Assembly (NCBI RefSeq): GCF_900636965.1
Contig: NZ_LR134331.1
Span: 1,488,001-1,552,000, forward strand
Direction of reading: 5' to 3'
Length of the DNA: 64,000 nucleotides
Source of the DNA: Lacticaseibacillus rhamnosus
Lineage (GTDB): Bacteria; Bacillota; Bacilli; Lactobacillales; Lactobacillaceae
The first letter of the stretch is position 1; each line of letters opens with the position of its first letter. Positions 1-8,866 of the stretch are shown piece after piece. Position numbers and translations under genes: made by a program. The notes under the pieces are model-generated. The model was given only the letters and a program-made list of their open reading frames with translations. It ran no database searches and was not told the origin of the DNA.

Positions 1-17
1 AAAATAACGGCCACCGA

Positions 18-1469
18 TTAACGATGCAAAAGCTGACGGGAGCGGTGGAACAATTCTTGATAAAGTGCTGACCAGCTCTCGAACCGATCACTTGCCAAAT
101 AAAAAACAGGCGTGTCTGGTACAATCGGTTCCTCACCGGGAGCCAGCGCCTGAGCAGAAATCACGAGGTCCGGGTGTTGGGCAACAGTTACCAGTCGAAT
201 ATAGGCGGGATGCATCAGATTAAGACGGACTGTTTCGTACAAAGGTTGTGGCATCATGGGATCAAGTGCCACTTTGAGTTTATCTGAAACGGCACTGTCG
301 GTCATGAATGGCCAAAGTAATTGATAGAATCCGTCAACGATTTCAGGCCGGGATTTTTCGGTCGGCAGTTCCCGGGCAAAAAAGGCCTTAATAGCTGTCT
401 CCAGACGCGGATAAAACGCGCGCATGGGACTGGCGGTTTTGGTTAAATCAATGTAAGCGCCGCCTGGGAAGATGCGTTCGCTAATTAAAATTTTTAGCAA
501 GTTACCTGCCAAGGCGAGATCATTGGTCACGGATGGTGAAATTCCGACGAGTCGTGTGCTGAGTTCGGTGCGAATCTTAGCGACCGTTTGCCATGCTGGC
601 GTCTCGTTAGCGGCATGATAGCCGACCAAGGTGGCAGCATCAAATTGTTGTTCCGTATGAAAGCGTGGAATCCGCCATTGTCCGAGATAAAGATAGAGCA
701 TCTCGGCTTCAGCAGTGGCTCGTGGCAAGTTTGCTAAAGGTGCAGGTATTTTTTTAGGTAATGATGGCTGCGGTTTGAGCGCAGAAAAGTTCAAAGTACC
801 GGCAATTGAGTGGTGGGCCTTAAGGCGATGCAAATTAATATTGGCTGAAAATAGCAACTGGGCGACCGAGAAATCGCGTTGTACCATGCCGGCCGCTTGC
901 AACGCTTTGATGAGTTGGCGTGATTCGGGCAAAATATCGGCGAACAACGGATTCCCGATATCGACCAGTTGCCACAATAATTGGCGATAGATTTGGCGAA
1001 TTCGCGGTTCAGAACCGATCAGCGATAACGGGGTCAAATTAATCGAAACTTCAGCTCGGCGCAAATAGAGTCGTAATGCGGAAATTCGGCGAAAAAAAGC
1101 AGCGCGGGAAAACCCGGTTTCAGTCAATAGATCTGAAAGCGTTGACGTGGGCGCCATCAAAGTTTTGACAAGTAGTTTCCCCGGCAGTGACCGCCGATAT
1201 AAAAATATGCGATAACGAACGCGACTGATGGCAGGCGGTGCCGTCATGTTGCTATCACCGCGGTGCAATAACGGTGGTGCAGCAGGATCAATTTCATGCA
1301 AATCAGCGGCTACCTTCTCCATGAGCCGGCGAAGTTGCCGATAACTTTCACCACGCGCCATTGAGGTAGTCACAATGTTAAGCTGGTGGTTGGGTGCGTC
1401 GCGTAAAGTGCCGTAAATCGCTAACCGGTCTCGTTCTTCGCGGTCTAGAAAAATTTCTTCAAACGCCAT
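18..1469 (-). CDS. Mga-like helix-turn-helix transcriptional regulator
   Basis: The 483-residue protein has the layout of Mga/AtxA-type regulators: an N-terminal winged-helix part, then a long helical body. The segment LLTETGFSRAAFFRRISALR (about residues 114-133) is a clear helix-turn-helix of the Mga type, followed by a stretch (about 143-175) typical of the second Mga HTH/PRD-like part. No membrane segment is visible. ATG at 1469 is preceded by a weak purine-rich AAGG site. The stop is at 18-20, so the gene is complete, but what lies downstream is outside the window. It is separated from nrdH by about 350 bp. The target genes cannot be told from sequence; PRD-like domains often answer to sugar phosphotransferase signals, which is only a family-level inference here. 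Confidence 0.75.
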   Translation of the reverse strand: MAFEEIFLDREERDRLAIYGTLRDAPNHQLNIVTTSMARGESYRQLRRLMEKVAADLHEIDPAAPPLLHRGDSNMTAPPAISRVRYRIFLYRRSLPGKLLVKTLMAPTSTLSDLLTETGFSRAAFFRRISALRLYLRRAEVSINLTPLSLIGSEPRIRQIYRQLLWQLVDIGNPLFADILPESRQLIKALQAAGMVQRDFSVAQLLFSANINLHRLKAHHSIAGTLNFSALKPQPSLPKKIPAPLANLPRATAEAEMLYLYLGQWRIPRFHTEQQFDAATLVGYHAANETPAWQTVAKIRTELSTRLVGISPSVTNDLALAGNLLKILISERIFPGGAYIDLTKTASPMRAFYPRLETAIKAFFARELPTEKSRPEIVDGFYQLLWPFMTDSAVSDKLKVALDPMMPQPLYETVRLNLMHPAYIRLVTVAQHPDLVISAQALAPGEEPIVPDTPVFYLASDRFESWSALYQELFHRSRQLLHR

Positions 1470-1711
1470 GGTGCCGCCTTCTTTTTCAAACTTTGCTATA
1501 GTATAGCAAATGGCGATTGTAAACTAGCTAAATAATGCCTGCTTGAGGCCACCCCTATTTTGAATCATTTTTGCCGCTCATTCAAAGTCTTCAAAGTAGC
1601 GACCACGTTGACGTGATGGTCATTGACAATATTTAACGCGTCCTTTTGCCGGTTGCCACTGGCGTTTACTATGCAATCTTGGTATACTAAAAGTAAGCAG
1701 AAATCGGATCG

Positions 1712-1760
1712 ACACCATATGCTCGGGGGTATCAAAAAAATTAACCCCAAGATATGGTGT
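1712..1760. promoter_or_regulatory. NrdR-type operator pair upstream of nrdHEF
   Basis: Two 16-bp sites (1712-1727 and 1745-1760) form one mirror-image pair. The outer halves ACACCATAT and ATATGGTGT match the outer halves of NrdR boxes, while the inner halves (CGGGG/CCCCA side) are divergent. Start-to-start spacing is 33 bp, about three helical turns, as in known NrdR box pairs. They end 7 bp before the -35 of the nrdH promoter. NrdR is the ATP/dATP-sensing repressor of ribonucleotide reductase genes; its gene is not in this window. Confidence 0.6.
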
Positions 1761-1766
1761 TTTTCA

Positions 1767-1795
1767 TTGACAGGCACCCCAATATTGAGTATTCT
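1767..1795 (+). promoter_or_regulatory. Promoter of nrdHEF
   Basis: TTGACA (1767-1772), a 17-bp spacer and TATTCT (1790-1795) make a good vegetative promoter about 35 bp before the nrdH start, directly after the NrdR-like palindrome. Confidence 0.7.
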
Positions 1796-1829
1796 AAAAG
1801 ACATAAGATAACAAGAAAGGATGATACCT

Positions 1830-2060
1830 ATGCGTAACATCACACTGTTTACGCGCAATGGCTGTCCGCAATGCCGGATGACAAAGCGCTACCTCGATAC
1901 CCATAACATTTCATTTACCGAACACAATATCAACGAAGAACCTGAATACATCGACTACTTGAAGAAAAAGGGATTCCAGCAGGTTCCCGTTCTCGAAGCA
2001 GATGGGCTTGATTCATTCTCCGGGTTCCGACCGGATGCCTTGAAGCAACTGGCTGTTTGA
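1830..2060 (+). CDS. nrdH: Glutaredoxin-like protein NrdH
   Basis: A 76-residue thioredoxin-fold electron donor for class Ib ribonucleotide reductase. The redox motif CPQC sits at residues 12-15 right after the first beta strand (ITLFTRNGCPQC), and the conserved QVPV cis-proline segment and SGF are present near residues 54-70. ATG at 1830 is chosen over the in-frame ATG at 1821 because the AAAGGA ribosome site at about 1814 is then at normal distance; the upstream ATG would start one base after it. First gene of nrdH-nrdE-nrdF. The stop codon lies inside a terminator-like hairpin, which may limit readthrough into nrdE. Confidence 0.93.
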   Translation: MRNITLFTRNGCPQCRMTKRYLDTHNISFTEHNINEEPEYIDYLKKKGFQQVPVLEADGLDSFSGFRPDALKQLAV

Positions 2061-2076
2061 TCAGCCAGTTTTTTTA
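2047..2076 (+). terminator. Hairpin with T-run between nrdH and nrdE
   Basis: AACTGGCTG and CAGCCAGTT (2047-2055 and 2062-2070) pair around a 6-base loop, followed by six T. The hairpin includes the nrdH stop codon, so ribosomes finishing nrdH could influence it. It probably sets unequal levels of nrdH and nrdE. Confidence 0.7.
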
Positions 2077-2127
2077 TCGCATCGAAACTAGCAAGGAAGA
2101 TTAAATGCAGCGAAAGCAGGGATTAGC

Positions 2128-4299
2128 ATGTCACTAAAAACCATTAGTCCGGATGAGGTTACTTATTACGCACTTAACAACGAGATTAACATTCCCGTTA
2201 ACGACCAAATTCCGCTTAACAAAGATAAAGAAGCATTGCAGGCCTTTTTGACCGAAAATGTTGCACCCAATACCATGAAATTTGCTTCATTACAGGAGCG
2301 CTTAAAGTATCTGGTTGAACATCACTATTATGAAGCAGACTTTTTAAAGAAATATCAACCGGCCTTTTTGGAGAAGTTGAATCAGTTTCTCACCGCGCAG
2401 CATTTCCAATTTAAGTCGTTCATGGCTGCGTATAAATATTATGCTCAGTACGCGTTAAAAACCGATGACGGGACGCAATATCTTGAAGATTACAAAGATC
2501 GCGTTTTCGCTAATGCCCTTTTCTTTGCGGATGGTAACGAAGATTTGGCCGTTGACTTAGCCGATGAGATGATTCATCAGCGCTATCAACCGGCTACCCC
2601 ATCCTTCCTGAATGCAGGTCGGGCGCGGCGTGGTGAACTGGTCTCTTGTTTCCTGCTGCAAATCACCGATGACATGAATTCAATTGGTCGGGCAATCAAC
2701 TCGGCTTTGGAACTTTCCCGTATCGGCGGCGGTGTCGGCTTGACGCTGTCGAACCTGCGTGAAGCCGGTGCACCGATCAAGGGCATTGACGGTGCTGCCA
2801 GTGGTGTCTTGCCAGTCATGAAGTTGCTGGAAGATTCATTCTCCTACAGTAACCAGCTGGGTCAGCGCCAAGGTGCCGGGGTGGTTTATTTGAACGTCTT
2901 CCATCCGGATATCATCAGCTTCCTAGGCGCTAAGAAGGAAAATGCCGATGAAAAGTATCGGGTGAAAACGTTGAGCCTTGGTGTGATTGTGCCAGACAAA
3001 TACTACGAACTCATCAAGGCTAACGCTGACATGTACCTCTTCTCCCCTTATTCAGTCGAACGCGCGTATGGCAAGCCATTTTCTTACGTGGATATCACGA
3101 AGGAATACGACAAGATGGTAGCCAATCCTGATATTAAGAAATACAAGATCAAAGCGCGCGACTTGGAAAACGAGATCTCCAAGTTGCAGCAAGAATCCGG
3201 CTATCCGTACATCATTAATATCGATACGACTAATCGCGCCAATCCGATCGAAGGTAGGATTATCATGAGTAACCTGTGCTCTGAAATTATGCAGGTGCAG
3301 GTTCCGTCTAAGCTCAATAATCGTCAGGAGTACGAGGTCTTAGGGACAGATGTTTCTTGCAACTTGGGGAGTACGAATATTCCTAACTTGATGCACAGCC
3401 GTGATTTTGGTCATAGCGTCGAAGCCATGGTACGCGCGCTCACCTATGTCACGGATCACAGCAACATTGACGTTGTGCCATCCGTGCAGCATGGCAATCA
3501 CCTTGCCCACAGTATTGGCCTTGGTGCGATGGGCCTGCACACCTATTTTGCCAAGAACCACATGTACTACGGTTCACCGGAAAGCCTTGATTTCACTAAC
3601 ATCTACTTCCTGCTGCTTAATTATTACACGCTCAAAGCTTCCAATAAGATCGCTAAGGAACGCGGCGAATCCTTCCACAACTTTGAAAATAGCAAGTACG
3701 CAGATGGCAGTTATTTTGACAAGTATCTCAATCAAACCTGGGCGCCGAAGTATGATAAGGTTCGCGACTTGTTCAAAAACATTCACATTCCAACGCAGGC
3801 TGACTGGCAGGCACTCAAAGAAGATGTGATGAAAAACGGTTTGTACCATCAAAATCGGATGGCAGTTGCACCTAATGGCTCAATTAGCTATATCAACGAC
3901 ACCAGCGCTTCATTACAGCCAATTGTCAACCGGATTGAGGATCGTCAGGAAAAGAAAATCGGTACCATTTATTATCCGGCACCAGGGCTTTCCAACGACA
4001 CGATGCCTTACTATCAAAGCGCCTATGACATTGATATGCGCAAAGTCATTGATGTCTACGCAGCAGCCCAGCAACATGTTGACCAGGGGATGGCGATGAC
4101 GTTGTTTATGCGTAGTACCATCCCAGCTGGCCTTTATCCGTGGAAAGATGGTCGTACTGATAAAATGACCACCCGGGACTTGAATATCTTGCGGAATTAC
4201 GCCCACTATAAAGGCATTAAGTCCATTTACTACATCCGGACTTATACCGATGACCAAGAAGAAATCGGCAGCAACGCTTGTGAAAGTTGCTCAATTTGA
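2128..4299 (+). CDS. nrdE: Class Ib ribonucleoside-diphosphate reductase, large subunit
   Basis: The 723-residue catalytic subunit reduces NDPs to dNDPs. Seen: the first active-site cysteine C174 in ELVSCFLL, the N382/C384/E386 triad in SNLCSEI, the loop segment VAPNGSISYINDTSASLQPI, and the C-terminal redox pair C718/C721 in NACESCSI, which receives electrons from NrdH. Length fits class Ib (about 700-725), and there is no N-terminal ATP-cone extension, so dATP activity control is expected to be absent or weak. The start at 2128 follows a GCAGGGA site. It lies 67 bp after nrdH and 51 bp before nrdF, with terminator-like hairpins in both gaps. Confidence 0.97.
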   Translation: MSLKTISPDEVTYYALNNEINIPVNDQIPLNKDKEALQAFLTENVAPNTMKFASLQERLKYLVEHHYYEADFLKKYQPAFLEKLNQFLTAQHFQFKSFMAAYKYYAQYALKTDDGTQYLEDYKDRVFANALFFADGNEDLAVDLADEMIHQRYQPATPSFLNAGRARRGELVSCFLLQITDDMNSIGRAINSALELSRIGGGVGLTLSNLREAGAPIKGIDGAASGVLPVMKLLEDSFSYSNQLGQRQGAGVVYLNVFHPDIISFLGAKKENADEKYRVKTLSLGVIVPDKYYELIKANADMYLFSPYSVERAYGKPFSYVDITKEYDKMVANPDIKKYKIKARDLENEISKLQQESGYPYIINIDTTNRANPIEGRIIMSNLCSEIMQVQVPSKLNNRQEYEVLGTDVSCNLGSTNIPNLMHSRDFGHSVEAMVRALTYVTDHSNIDVVPSVQHGNHLAHSIGLGAMGLHTYFAKNHMYYGSPESLDFTNIYFLLLNYYTLKASNKIAKERGESFHNFENSKYADGSYFDKYLNQTWAPKYDKVRDLFKNIHIPTQADWQALKEDVMKNGLYHQNRMAVAPNGSISYINDTSASLQPIVNRIEDRQEKKIGTIYYPAPGLSNDTMPYYQSAYDIDMRKVIDVYAAAQQHVDQGMAMTLFMRSTIPAGLYPWKDGRTDKMTTRDLNILRNYAHYKGIKSIYYIRTYTDDQEEIGSNACESCSI

Positions 4300-4307
4300 T
4301 AATCTTT

Positions 4308-4332
4308 TAACAGGGGGATCTCCCCTGTTTTT
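4308..4332 (+). terminator. Hairpin with T-run between nrdE and nrdF
   Basis: AACAGGGGG and TCCCCTGTT pair around a short loop and run into five T. It is the second such hairpin inside the nrd operon and points to graded expression of the three genes. Confidence 0.65.
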
Positions 4333-4350
4333 ACATAAGGAGCGAAGAAA

Positions 4351-5331
4351 ATGGTAAAACAGTATATTGCGATTAACTGGAATGCAATTGAAGATGAAGT
4401 AGATAAAGCCACTTGGGAAAAATTAACCGAACAGTTTTGGCTCGACACCCGAATCCCCTTGTCCAACGATTTGGACGATTGGCGTTCATTGAGTCCGGAT
4501 GAACAATGGGTCGTTGGCCACGTTTTCGGCGGGTTGACTTTACTGGATACCCTGCAAAGTCAAGACGGTATGGCAAGTTTACGCCAAAACATCCGGACCC
4601 AACAGGAAACCGCGGTGCTTAATAATATTCAGTTTATGGAAAGTGTCCATGCGAAGAGTTATTCATCAATTTTCTCGACGCTGAACACGCCTGCCGAGAT
4701 CGATGAAATCTTTGACTGGACCAATCACAATGAGCATTTGCAGTACAAGGCCAACAAAATCAATGACATCTATCACAACGGCTCGGCACTACAAAAGAAA
4801 ATTGCCAGTGTTTTCCTGGAAACGTTCCTGTTTTATTCAGGCTTCTTTACCCCGCTTTATTACCTGGGCAACAACAAGCTGACGAATGTGGCCGAAATTA
4901 TCAAGCTGATTATTCGGGATGAGAGTGTTCACGGAACCTATATCGGCTATAAATTCCAGTTAGGCTTCAATGAATTACCGGAAGCAGAGCAACAACAACT
5001 GCAGGATTGGATGTACGATCTGTTATACGACCTCTATGAAAACGAAGAAAAGTATACGAACGATCTCTACGCTAAAACCAAATGGACCGATGAAGTTTTG
5101 ACTTTCCTGCGTTATAACGCCAATAAGGCCCTGATGAATCTGGGACAGGAAACCGCCTTTCCGGATACCGCCGATGACGTTAATCCGATTGTAATGAACG
5201 GCATTTCAACATCAACGGCTAACCATGATTTCTTCTCACAGGTCGGTAATGGTTACCGGCTCGGTCAGGTCGAAGCAATGGAAGATGATGATTATTCATT
5301 CTCGACTGAAGATAAAGGGCACAAGGATTAA
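4351..5331 (+). CDS. nrdF: Class Ib ribonucleoside-diphosphate reductase, small subunit
   Basis: The 326-residue radical-bearing subunit carries the dinuclear metal site (Mn or Fe) and tyrosyl radical needed by NrdE. Metal-site helices are visible: the E..H pattern in QFMESVHAKSYS, WTNHNEHLQYKANKI, and the later IIRDESVHGTYIGYKFQLG with its EXXH. Start ATG 4351 has an AAGGAG site 8 bases upstream. The small C-terminal acidic tail (MEDDDYSFSTEDKGHKD) ends in a region typical for docking to NrdE. The flavodoxin activator gene nrdI, usually needed to charge a manganese cofactor, is not next to it and not elsewhere in the window. Confidence 0.97.
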   Translation: MVKQYIAINWNAIEDEVDKATWEKLTEQFWLDTRIPLSNDLDDWRSLSPDEQWVVGHVFGGLTLLDTLQSQDGMASLRQNIRTQQETAVLNNIQFMESVHAKSYSSIFSTLNTPAEIDEIFDWTNHNEHLQYKANKINDIYHNGSALQKKIASVFLETFLFYSGFFTPLYYLGNNKLTNVAEIIKLIIRDESVHGTYIGYKFQLGFNELPEAEQQQLQDWMYDLLYDLYENEEKYTNDLYAKTKWTDEVLTFLRYNANKALMNLGQETAFPDTADDVNPIVMNGISTSTANHDFFSQVGNGYRLGQVEAMEDDDYSFSTEDKGHKD

Positions 5332-5352
5332 AATGACCTTGCTCATGACAGT

Positions 5353-5398
5353 AAAACAGCCTTTGCAGACAATTATTTTTGTCTCAAAGGCTGTTTTT
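5353..5398 (+). terminator. Terminator after nrdF
   Basis: AAACAGCCTTTG with AGAC pairs with GTCT plus CAAAGGCTGTTT, then a T-run. It closes the nrd operon about 20 bp after the nrdF stop. Confidence 0.85.
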
Positions 5399-5489
5399 GT
5401 TTGCCTGAAATCGTATAAATACTGGGGCCAATTCTGATAAATGACGCGTAGAATGGTGACCGGCTTTCGCTTATAACCTGACCACGAGA

Positions 5490-6380
5490 TTACGATTCGG
5501 TTTTATCAGACGCAATCTTCTCGTGGACAAGTTCCAAAAAGTGTTGCGCGATACGCGAAAGCTCCCGATCCCGTTTCCAGACCAACGCAACCGGATCGGC
5601 TAGTGCAGGTGCTAACGGACGAAAAGTCAAGGAAGTATTAGACGTTTGGGTAGCCAGGTATTCCAGGCACAATGCCCGCCCCAAACCGACTGCTGTCATG
5701 CCTAATGCATCAGCAGTTAAGTCATAAGTTCCGACAATATAGGCTGGATCCAATCCCTGGCCAAGCCAATGTTCAAAACTATTGCGGATGTGCGTTGCTC
5801 GTGGCAGGATCAGTTCACTGTCACTGATATCATTTGGCGTAATTAACAGATTATCAGTCAGGGGATCCTCGGTGTCCATCAAGATTCCCCACGCATCACG
5901 CATGGGTAACAACAACCGTTCATATTGCGTGTGCTCTTTACCCGGACGCAGAATAAAGTCATACATGCCGGCTTCCAGGTTAGCTACCAGACTTTCATCT
6001 GATCCATACGTCACGTGGACATGTAAGCTGGGGTACTGAAGCCGCAAAGATTGCGCTAACTGGAGCATGAGTCGTTTGCCGCTAGTTTCGCCTGCACCGA
6101 TATAGAGATCACCGCCCAAGGCATGTTTGCCTTGTAAATTGTTTTTGGTCCGTTCGGCAATGGCGGTCAATTCGCGTGCTCGATTTAGTAGATAGGTACC
6201 ATCTTCGGTCAAGGTGACGCGGCGATTACCCCGAATGAGCAACTTGACGCCCAGCTCTTTTTCCAGATCCTTGAGCTGGCGCGATAGCCCTGGCTGAGAT
6301 ATACCTAATGTTCTGGCTGCAGCGGTAATACTGCCATGATCTGCAATTTCAATGAAGTTGCGCAACGTCTGCAGTTCCAT
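5490..6380 (-). CDS. LysR-family transcriptional regulator
   Basis: A 296-residue LysR-type protein. The N-terminal winged helix-turn-helix is textbook (MELQTLRNFIEIADHGSITA, then AARTLGISQPGLSRQLKDLE, residues about 1-40), followed by a linker helix and a substrate-binding-like effector domain (about 90-290). This type normally forms tetramers and answers to a small molecule. The gene lies downstream of pepO in the same direction but behind a terminator, so it is probably transcribed on its own. No adjacent divergent target gene is seen, so its regulon is unknown. It resembles the CynR/CbbR-like branch in general form only. Confidence 0.88.
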   Translation of the reverse strand: MELQTLRNFIEIADHGSITAAARTLGISQPGLSRQLKDLEKELGVKLLIRGNRRVTLTEDGTYLLNRARELTAIAERTKNNLQGKHALGGDLYIGAGETSGKRLMLQLAQSLRLQYPSLHVHVTYGSDESLVANLEAGMYDFILRPGKEHTQYERLLLPMRDAWGILMDTEDPLTDNLLITPNDISDSELILPRATHIRNSFEHWLGQGLDPAYIVGTYDLTADALGMTAVGLGRALCLEYLATQTSNTSLTFRPLAPALADPVALVWKRDRELSRIAQHFLELVHEKIASDKTES

Positions 6381-6557
6381 GTTCTCCCCTACTTCCTATC
6401 AGTCCTAATTATCACAAGTGCTTTCCTATAACAATTATAGCCCATTAGCGGCACTTTGTATTCCCTTTCACACATCATCCTTTATCTTGGCAAGTGTTCG
6501 CTGGCAAAGGTGTTCGCTCACCTAATCCGCTTGACCGTGAAAATGATAGTTTGATTC

Positions 6558-6587
6558 AAAAAAGCATCGGCTCAAGTGAGCCGATGC
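6558..6587 (-). terminator. Terminator of pepO
   Basis: On the minus strand GCATCGGCTC and GAGCCGATGC pair around a 4-base loop and run into TTTTTT; the hairpin starts 8 bases after the pepO stop. Confidence 0.88.
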
Positions 6588-6595
6588 GGATGGTG

Positions 6596-8500
6596 CTACC
6601 AGATTTGAACGCGCTTTTCCGGCGGTAAGTACATGCCATCGCCTGGTTGAACATCAAAAGTTGTATACCAATCATCTAAATTGCGCGGTTGGATGTTGGC
6701 CCGTAATTCATGGGGTGCGTGGACATCGACTGCTAACAACATCTTGGCGCGCTCTAAACGCGATTTTGAACGCCAAATGCGCGCCCAATTGATGAAGAAT
6801 GCGCGTAAATCAGCATCCTTTTCCCGTTTAGCCGTATCCAACGCCGCTGCTAATCCGCCGGCATCGGCAATATTTTCCGAAACCACTAATTTGCCGTTTA
6901 CTTTGCCGGCTGCCGTTTCCAGACCGTCAAATTCGTCAATCATGGCTTGGGTCAATTCATGGAAATGATCAAAATCGGCTTTTTGCCACCAGTTGGCCAT
7001 GTTGCCGTACTCATCGAACTGGGCACCATTGTTGTCGAATCCATGAGAAATTTCGTGCGCAATGACCGCGCCAATCCCGCCAAGATTTTCCGAAGCGGTT
7101 TGCTTTAAGGAATAAAATGGTGCCTGTAGAATGGCGGCTGGGAAAGTAATGTCGTTTTTGGACGGATCATAGCTGGCATTCACCAAGTGTCCGGGCATGT
7201 TCCATACCGTGCGATCAACGGGTTTCGTCAGTTTATCAAAGTTATACTGTACTTGCACCTTGCGCATGGCAAATAAGTTTTCTAGCAATGAGCGATTGGG
7301 ATCAACATGGAGCAGATCGTAAATGGCTTCAGGATGATCCGGATACCCCATTTTTAATACCATCTTATTTAACTTAAGAATGGCTTTGTCTTTCGTTGGC
7401 TGAGATAGCCAGTCAGAGTTAGCTAAGCGCTGTTTGTAAGTTGCAATCATCTTTTCAACTAGCTGGGTGACATCGGCTTTTGCTTTTTCCCCGAAGTAGG
7501 TCCGCCCATAATAAATGCCAATTGGTTCACTGAAGTACCGGTTGGCGACCCGATAAGCATGCTTAAGCTGATCAGGCGATTTCGGTGCACCAGATAATGC
7601 GCGGTTATATGTACCGCTCAATTGCCGCAGTGGTTCGCTCAAGAAGCCGGCCACGTCACCTAGCGTCATGACATAAAGCCAGTCGCGATAAAGCTTGAAG
7701 TTGGCTTCATTAAATAGCTGGTCAAATTCATTCAAAAAGCGCGGATCCGCAACCACAATTGTTTCCGGCACATTCTTGAAAATGGTCTTTAAGAGGTCTT
7801 CAAAATTAAACGGCTTGAGCTTCTCAATGACCGTGCTAGTTGGCGTTGGATTATAGGCCTTAGGATAATCAGCCCATTCTTCAGAACTCTTGACGTGCTT
7901 GGCAATTTCGGCATCAAACGCCAACGCGCCTTCCAAAGTGGCCTTTTGTGCGGCTTCGTCCAAATCAGTGTACGCCAACAGTTGCTGCATCATGTCTTTG
8001 AAAATGCCAAGCAATTGCGCGCCATTTTGATTGTCCTTAGCGTAATAGGACGTATCCGGCAAAATCGTTTTTGGCCCCATCAGATTAATCACATTTTTGC
8101 TGGTATCTTTCATGTCGACATCAACAAAAAAGTTGAATGGCGGATCGATTAAATGCTCCTGAAGCAAATTAGCAGCGCGTTGGTTGTAATCCGCCAGGTC
8201 TTTAATGCCCTTCACCAGATTTAAGCGTGGTTCAGCCGGGGCAAATCCAGCCGCGTCCCGCGTTTTAAAGTCCTTAGCCTGTTGATACAGCGTTACTGCC
8301 TGGGCAAAATACTTGTCAGGTGCCTGCTTTTTGCCAGCTGAAACGGCGGCAAAATCAGCCATCATCTTCTCCTCGACTTCATCGGCAAGATCCTGAAACC
8401 CGCCGGTACTGCTTTTGTCGTCAGGAATAACTGCTTGTTTCATCCAAGCACCGTTCACTGCTTGATATAAATCGTCTTGATAGCGTACTTCACTTGTCAT
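6596..8500 (-). CDS. pepO: M13-family zinc endopeptidase PepO (neprilysin-like)
   Basis: A 634-residue metallo-oligopeptidase of family M13. The zinc motif HEISHGF (HEXXH) is near residue 480 and the third ligand motif ENIADAGG is near residue 543. The substrate-binding NASYDP (the NAXY motif of the family) comes before it, and the C-terminus ends in VQIW, close to the family's CxxW ending. There is no signal peptide or membrane anchor, as in other lactic acid bacterial PepO enzymes, so it works in the cytoplasm on peptides imported from milk or host protein breakdown. ATG at 8500 is preceded by AAAGGAGC. Single-gene unit with its own terminator. Confidence 0.95.
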   Translation of the reverse strand: MTSEVRYQDDLYQAVNGAWMKQAVIPDDKSSTGGFQDLADEVEEKMMADFAAVSAGKKQAPDKYFAQAVTLYQQAKDFKTRDAAGFAPAEPRLNLVKGIKDLADYNQRAANLLQEHLIDPPFNFFVDVDMKDTSKNVINLMGPKTILPDTSYYAKDNQNGAQLLGIFKDMMQQLLAYTDLDEAAQKATLEGALAFDAEIAKHVKSSEEWADYPKAYNPTPTSTVIEKLKPFNFEDLLKTIFKNVPETIVVADPRFLNEFDQLFNEANFKLYRDWLYVMTLGDVAGFLSEPLRQLSGTYNRALSGAPKSPDQLKHAYRVANRYFSEPIGIYYGRTYFGEKAKADVTQLVEKMIATYKQRLANSDWLSQPTKDKAILKLNKMVLKMGYPDHPEAIYDLLHVDPNRSLLENLFAMRKVQVQYNFDKLTKPVDRTVWNMPGHLVNASYDPSKNDITFPAAILQAPFYSLKQTASENLGGIGAVIAHEISHGFDNNGAQFDEYGNMANWWQKADFDHFHELTQAMIDEFDGLETAAGKVNGKLVVSENIADAGGLAAALDTAKREKDADLRAFFINWARIWRSKSRLERAKMLLAVDVHAPHELRANIQPRNLDDWYTTFDVQPGDGMYLPPEKRVQIW

Positions 8501-8866
8501 TAAAAAGCTCCTTTCACCATGAAACGTTATGTCATAATCTTAACGCACTTCTCATTTTCTTGCACGACTGATTCACGTTTCAGTGCAATAGGACGCAATA
8601 AATTCTAATTTGGCCTTAGGTTTTTCTCTTTTAATGAAAGCGTGCCAAGTATTAAAGTCGGCGGGACAAAATTGGATCGCACAGCGAGTTAGATTGGCAA
8701 AATAGATTGTTGTCAATCGAAATCGCTTTCTTTTTGGCGCATAACTCGTTAAAATAGGCCATGTACTAAGTCAACGATCGACTAATCGTGTCAGTCGTTA
8801 CTGGATAACGCATTTGCTGGCAGCTGCTGAAGCTGTCAGCCGATGCTCATAGGAGGATGTGCAAGG
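8501..8866. other. Intergenic region between divergent pepO and lplA
   Basis: About 365 bp without a supported gene. It must hold promoters for pepO (-) and lplA (+), but no canonical -35/-10 pair stands out. A strong hairpin, GCTGGCAGCT with AGCTGTCAGC (8816-8840), lies about 10 bp before the lplA ribosome binding site AGGAGG (8851-8856). It has no T-run, so it is more likely to affect translation or mRNA stability than termination. Confidence 0.5.

Noticed and set aside
1565-1858. 97-codon minus-strand frame over the nrd promoter
   Set aside because: It covers the NrdR-like palindrome and promoter, has no family likeness and no ribosome site.
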